DNA from: Wagnerdoeblera sp046292685
GTDB taxonomy: Bacteria > Pseudomonadota > Alphaproteobacteria > Rhodobacterales > Rhodobacteraceae
Length of the DNA stretch: 24,489 nucleotides
Assembly: GCF_046292685.1 (NCBI RefSeq)
Contig: NZ_JBKBQM010000043.1
Location: 1 to 24,489, forward strand
Direction: 5' to 3'
Shown here: positions 21,788 to 24,489 of the stretch, piece after piece
Layout of the letters: each line of letters opens with the position of its first letter
Numbering within the stretch: the stretch's first letter is position 1
Position numbers and translations under genes: made by a program
Notes under the pieces: generated by a model
Databases searched by the model: none
Seen by the model: the letters and a program-made list of their open reading frames with translations, nothing else
Told to the model about the DNA's origin: nothing

Positions 21788-23530
21788 TCAGCGCATTTCT
21801 TCGACCGGCCTGACACCCAGAATAGCAAGACCGGCGCGAATGACAACGCCCGTTGCCCGGGCGAGGGCGATTTTCGCCTGTGTCGTGGCGGAATCGTCCT
21901 GGACAAAGCGCAAGGCCGGGTCGTCGTTGCCGCGATTCCAGAAACCGTGGAAGTCGGAGGCCAGTTCGTAAAGATAGAAGGCGACCCGGTGCGGTTCATT
22001 GGCGCGCGCCGCAATCTCGACCAGGCGCGGCCATTCAGCCAGCTTGGCGATCAGCGCAAGTTCCGCCGGATGCGACAGCGCGGCCTTGTCGGCGGCCATC
22101 AGCGCCTGGTCCGACACGTCGACCTGCGCCTCGGCGGCCTTGCGCAGCACCGAATGCACGCGGGCATTGGCGTATTGCACGTAGAACACCGGGTTGTCCT
22201 TTGACTGTTCCAGCACCTTGGCAAAGTCGAAGTCCAATGCCACGTCGTTCTTGCGGGTCAGCATGATGAAGCGGGTCACGTCGGCGCCCGCCTCCTCGAC
22301 CACGTCGCGCAGGGTGACGAAGGTGCCGGCGCGCTTGGACATCTTGAACGGCTCGCCGTTCTTCCACAGCTTGACCAGCTGGATCAGCTTGATGTCCAGC
22401 GGCACGCGGCCGCCCGACAGGGCCGACACGGCGGCCTTCATCCGCTTGACATAGCCGCCGTGGTCGGCGCCGAAGATGTCGATCAGCTCGTCGAAGCCGC
22501 GCTGCACCTTGTCGTAGTGATAGGCGATGTCGGGGGCGAAATAGGTCCAGCCGCCATCGGACTTGCGCACGGGGCGGTCCACGTCGTCGCCGTGCAGGGT
22601 GGAGCGGAACAGGGTCTGTTCGCGGGGTTCCCAGTCTTCGGGGGTCTTGCCCTTGGGCGGTTCCAGCACGCCTTCGTAGATCAGGCCCTGGGCGCGCAGC
22701 GCCTCGAGCGCGGCCTCGATCTTGCCGGTGCCGTAGAGCGCCTTTTCGCTGGAATAGACGTCCATCTGCACGCCCAGGGCCGCAAGATCGGCCCGGATCA
22801 TCGCCATCATCATGTCGGTGGCAAAGTCGCGCACATCGGCCAGCCAGACGGATTCGGGCTTGTCCAGCAGGCTGTCGCCGTATTTCGCCTTCAGCGCCTC
22901 GCCCACGGGGATCAGGTAGTCGCCGGGGTAGAGGCCTTCGCGGATTTCGGGGTTCAGGCCATGCGCTTCGCGGTAGCGTTCGTAGGCCGAACGCGCCAGC
23001 ACATCGACCTGCGCGCCGCCGTCGTTGATGTAGTATTCGCGTGTGACCCGCCAGCCGGCAAAGGCCAGCAGGTTCGACAGCGCGTCGCCCACCACCGCGC
23101 CGCGGACGTGGCCCACATGCATCGGGCCGGTGGGGTTGGCCGAGACGAATTCCACGTTTACCGCACGGCCGTTGCCGATGGACGACCGGCCATAGCCGGT
23201 GCCGGCGTGCAGGATTTCGTTGACATGCGCCTGCCAGACCTGCGGCGCCAGGCGCAGGTTCAGAAAGCCGGGGCCGGCCACCTCGGCGCTGGCGATGCGC
23301 GGGTCGGCGGCCAGGCGGGCGGCCAGCGCCTCGGCGATGCTGCGGGGGGGCTTGCCGGCGGGCTTGGCCAGCACCATCGCGGCATTGGTGGCCATGTCGC
23401 CATGCGCCGGGTCGCGCGGCGGTTCCACCGCAATGGCGGTGCGGTCCAGACCGGCGGGCAGGGTGCCTTCGGTTTCCAGCGTATCCAGCGCGGCCAGAAC
23501 GGCCGTGCGCAGTTGATCGAACAGGTTCAT
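21788..23530 (-). CDS. argS: Arginyl-tRNA synthetase
   Basis: The 580-residue class I synthetase charges tRNA-Arg. The HIGH motif appears as HVGH in ANPTGPMHVGHVRGA, and KMSK is intact in FKMSKRAGTF. An N-terminal Arg-tRNA synthetase domain (about 1-90) and a C-terminal DALR anticodon-binding helical domain (about 455-580) flank the catalytic core. The ATG at 23530 is chosen because GAGG lies at the right distance; an ATG three codons upstream sits too close to it. It is the first gene of the run leading to the SPOR gene, nagZ and scpAB. Confidence 0.97.
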   Translation of the reverse strand: MNLFDQLRTAVLAALDTLETEGTLPAGLDRTAIAVEPPRDPAHGDMATNAAMVLAKPAGKPPRSIAEALAARLAADPRIASAEVAGPGFLNLRLAPQVWQAHVNEILHAGTGYGRSSIGNGRAVNVEFVSANPTGPMHVGHVRGAVVGDALSNLLAFAGWRVTREYYINDGGAQVDVLARSAYERYREAHGLNPEIREGLYPGDYLIPVGEALKAKYGDSLLDKPESVWLADVRDFATDMMMAMIRADLAALGVQMDVYSSEKALYGTGKIEAALEALRAQGLIYEGVLEPPKGKTPEDWEPREQTLFRSTLHGDDVDRPVRKSDGGWTYFAPDIAYHYDKVQRGFDELIDIFGADHGGYVKRMKAAVSALSGGRVPLDIKLIQLVKLWKNGEPFKMSKRAGTFVTLRDVVEEAGADVTRFIMLTRKNDVALDFDFAKVLEQSKDNPVFYVQYANARVHSVLRKAAEAQVDVSDQALMAADKAALSHPAELALIAKLAEWPRLVEIAARANEPHRVAFYLYELASDFHGFWNRGNDDPALRFVQDDSATTQAKIALARATGVVIRAGLAILGVRPVEEMR

Positions 23531-23666
23531 CGGATCCATCCTCGGGATTGCGCGGGTGTAGCGCGGCGGGGCCCAAAGGGCAACCGGGGCTTGGTGCCGA
23601 TGCGGCGCTGGCCCCTTGCAGCGCACGCGCCCCCGCGCCACTGTGGCCGCCAACAGGGAGACCGCG

Positions 23667-24371
23667 ATGATCCATCCTTTGAACCCCGCGATGGCCGCCA
23701 CCTTTGCCCCCCCGGTGATGGAGGCGCGGCGCTGGCTGACCGAAACCGCGCTGCCCCCCGGGCTTGGCCTTGTCAACGTCAGCCAGGCGGCGCCGGTCGA
23801 TCCGCCGCCGCTGGGTCTGCGCCAGGCGATTGCCGAGGCGGCGCTGGGCAACGATGCGGCGCATCTTTACGGCCCGGTGCTGGGCCTGCCGGAGTTGCGG
23901 GCCGAAATCGCCGCGCAATGGTCGGCAGGCTATGGCGGCACGGTGCAGCCCGCGCAGGTGGCGATCACGCAAGGCTGCAACCAGGCGTTCTGTGCCGTGA
24001 TGGCGACGCTGGCCGGGGCCGGGGACGAGGTGATCTTGCCGACACCGTGGTATTTCAACCACAAGATGTGGCTGGACATGCAAGGCGTGGCCTCCGTGCC
24101 CTTGCCGACCGGCGAAGGCCTGATCCCCGATGCCGACCATGCCGCCGCGCTGATCGGCCCGCGCACGCGCGCCATCGTGCTGGTCAGCCCCAACAACCCG
24201 GGCGGGGCGGAATACCCGGCCGAAACGCTGGCGGCCTTTTACGACCTGGCGCGCGCCCGCGGGCTGGCGCTGATCGTGGACGAAACCTACCGCGATTTCG
24301 ACAGCCGCCCCGGCCGCCCGCACGCGCTGTTCGCCGACCCCGACTGGGCCGATACTCTGATCCAGCTTTAC
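23667..24371 (+). pseudogene. Class I/II aminotransferase, truncated by an insertion sequence
   Basis: The first 235 codons of a PLP-dependent aminotransferase are intact: GGGAG ribosome site, MIHPLNPAMAAT start, a YGPVLGLPELR motif near residue 72, the VSPNNPGG loop that contacts PLP, and DETYRDF, whose Asp pairs with the PLP ring nitrogen. The sequence then stops matching the family just after DTLIQLY. Relatives continue with SFSK, which contains the Schiff-base lysine, so the break falls four residues before the catalytic residue and the product cannot be active. The frame stays open through the insertion to the window end. It is divergent from argS across 136 nt. Substrate unknown. Confidence 0.85.
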
Positions 24372-24489
24372 CAGGCTGCTGAAGAAGTCCACGAGGCGGA
24401 ACAGTTTTCCCTCTGTTTGGGCGGCAGCGGTGAGCGTCGTGCTGGTCGAGGCGAGGTATGGGTGCCCGATGCCACCCCTCGTCGTCATG
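24372..24489. mobile_element. Second insertion sequence, one end (family uncertain)
   Basis: At 24372-24374 the aminotransferase is replaced by foreign sequence starting (CA)GGCTGCTGAAGAAGTC, which has the form of a terminal inverted repeat (GCTG-T/C-TGAA-like ends occur in several DDE transposon families). The sequence is less GC-rich than its surroundings. The minus strand is open to the window end and reads through the repeat as DFFSSL, but no transposase motif is visible in the 118 nt available. It differs from the IS5-family end at the left edge. The rest lies outside the window. Confidence 0.65.

Noticed and set aside
22460..24382. Long plus-strand open frame opposite argS and across the aminotransferase
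   Set aside because: It is the mirror of argS and a wrong frame of the aminotransferase. There is no domain or ribosome site, and the composition is typical of a shadow frame.
1..24489. tRNA, rRNA, prophage, toxin-antitoxin or biosynthetic cluster
   Set aside because: No cloverleaf ending in CCA, rRNA stretch, phage structural gene, integrase or pathway cluster was recognised on either strand.

Overview
The window is 24.5 kb of very GC-rich DNA whose gene content points to an alphaproteobacterium of the Rhodobacterales (Rhodobacter/Paracoccus-like). The main signs are ChpT of the CckA-ChpT-CtrA pathway, OlsB/OlsA for ornithine lipids, a DUF3553 protein, and the block argS - SPOR protein - nagZ - scpA - scpB. 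This is a judgement from gene families, not from a database search. Almost all genes lie on the minus strand; only the DUF3553 gene, olsBA and a truncated aminotransferase are on the plus strand.

Layout. Positions 1-120 are the end of an IS5-family element, with the first 18 codons of its transposase. It abuts a decayed ArsP_1/DUF318-type permease (130-704), which has an internal deletion and a frameshift. Next come polA (935-3763), an RraA-family protein, an M20 amidohydrolase, a small membrane protein, thymidine kinase (tdk), an RhlE-like DEAD-box helicase and chpT. A 30-bp divergent junction separates chpT from the DUF3553 gene, which is followed by olsB-olsA. A 1.44-kb stretch of extreme GC with no recognisable gene (11362-12801) precedes a threonine-degradation operon, kbl - cysteine-synthase-like gene - tdh, whose genes overlap by 4 nt at each junction. 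An XRE-cupin regulator lies just upstream of it. After rarA and a 70-aa conserved-looking protein comes a tightly packed run, read in the order argS, SPOR protein, nagZ, scpA, scpB, 70-aa protein, rarA. The window closes with a class I/II aminotransferase cut by a second, different insertion sequence just before its PLP lysine.

Working units. kbl and tdh convert threonine through 2-amino-3-ketobutyrate to glycine and acetyl-CoA; the PLP enzyme between them is the least expected member. OlsB and OlsA together make ornithine lipid from ornithine. ScpA and ScpB are the kleisin and winged-helix partners of SMC; they are translationally coupled to each other and overlap nagZ and the SPOR gene (cell-wall recycling and division).

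No clearly new multi-gene system (phage, CRISPR, toxin-antitoxin or biosynthetic cluster) is visible. The best leads are the cysteine-synthase-like gene in the kbl-tdh operon, paired boxes upstream of kbl, a 17-G tract just upstream of the RraA-family gene, a strong stem-loop in the rhlE leader, an FNR-type box before the broken permease, a three-copy hairpin repeat family, and the extreme-GC gap.
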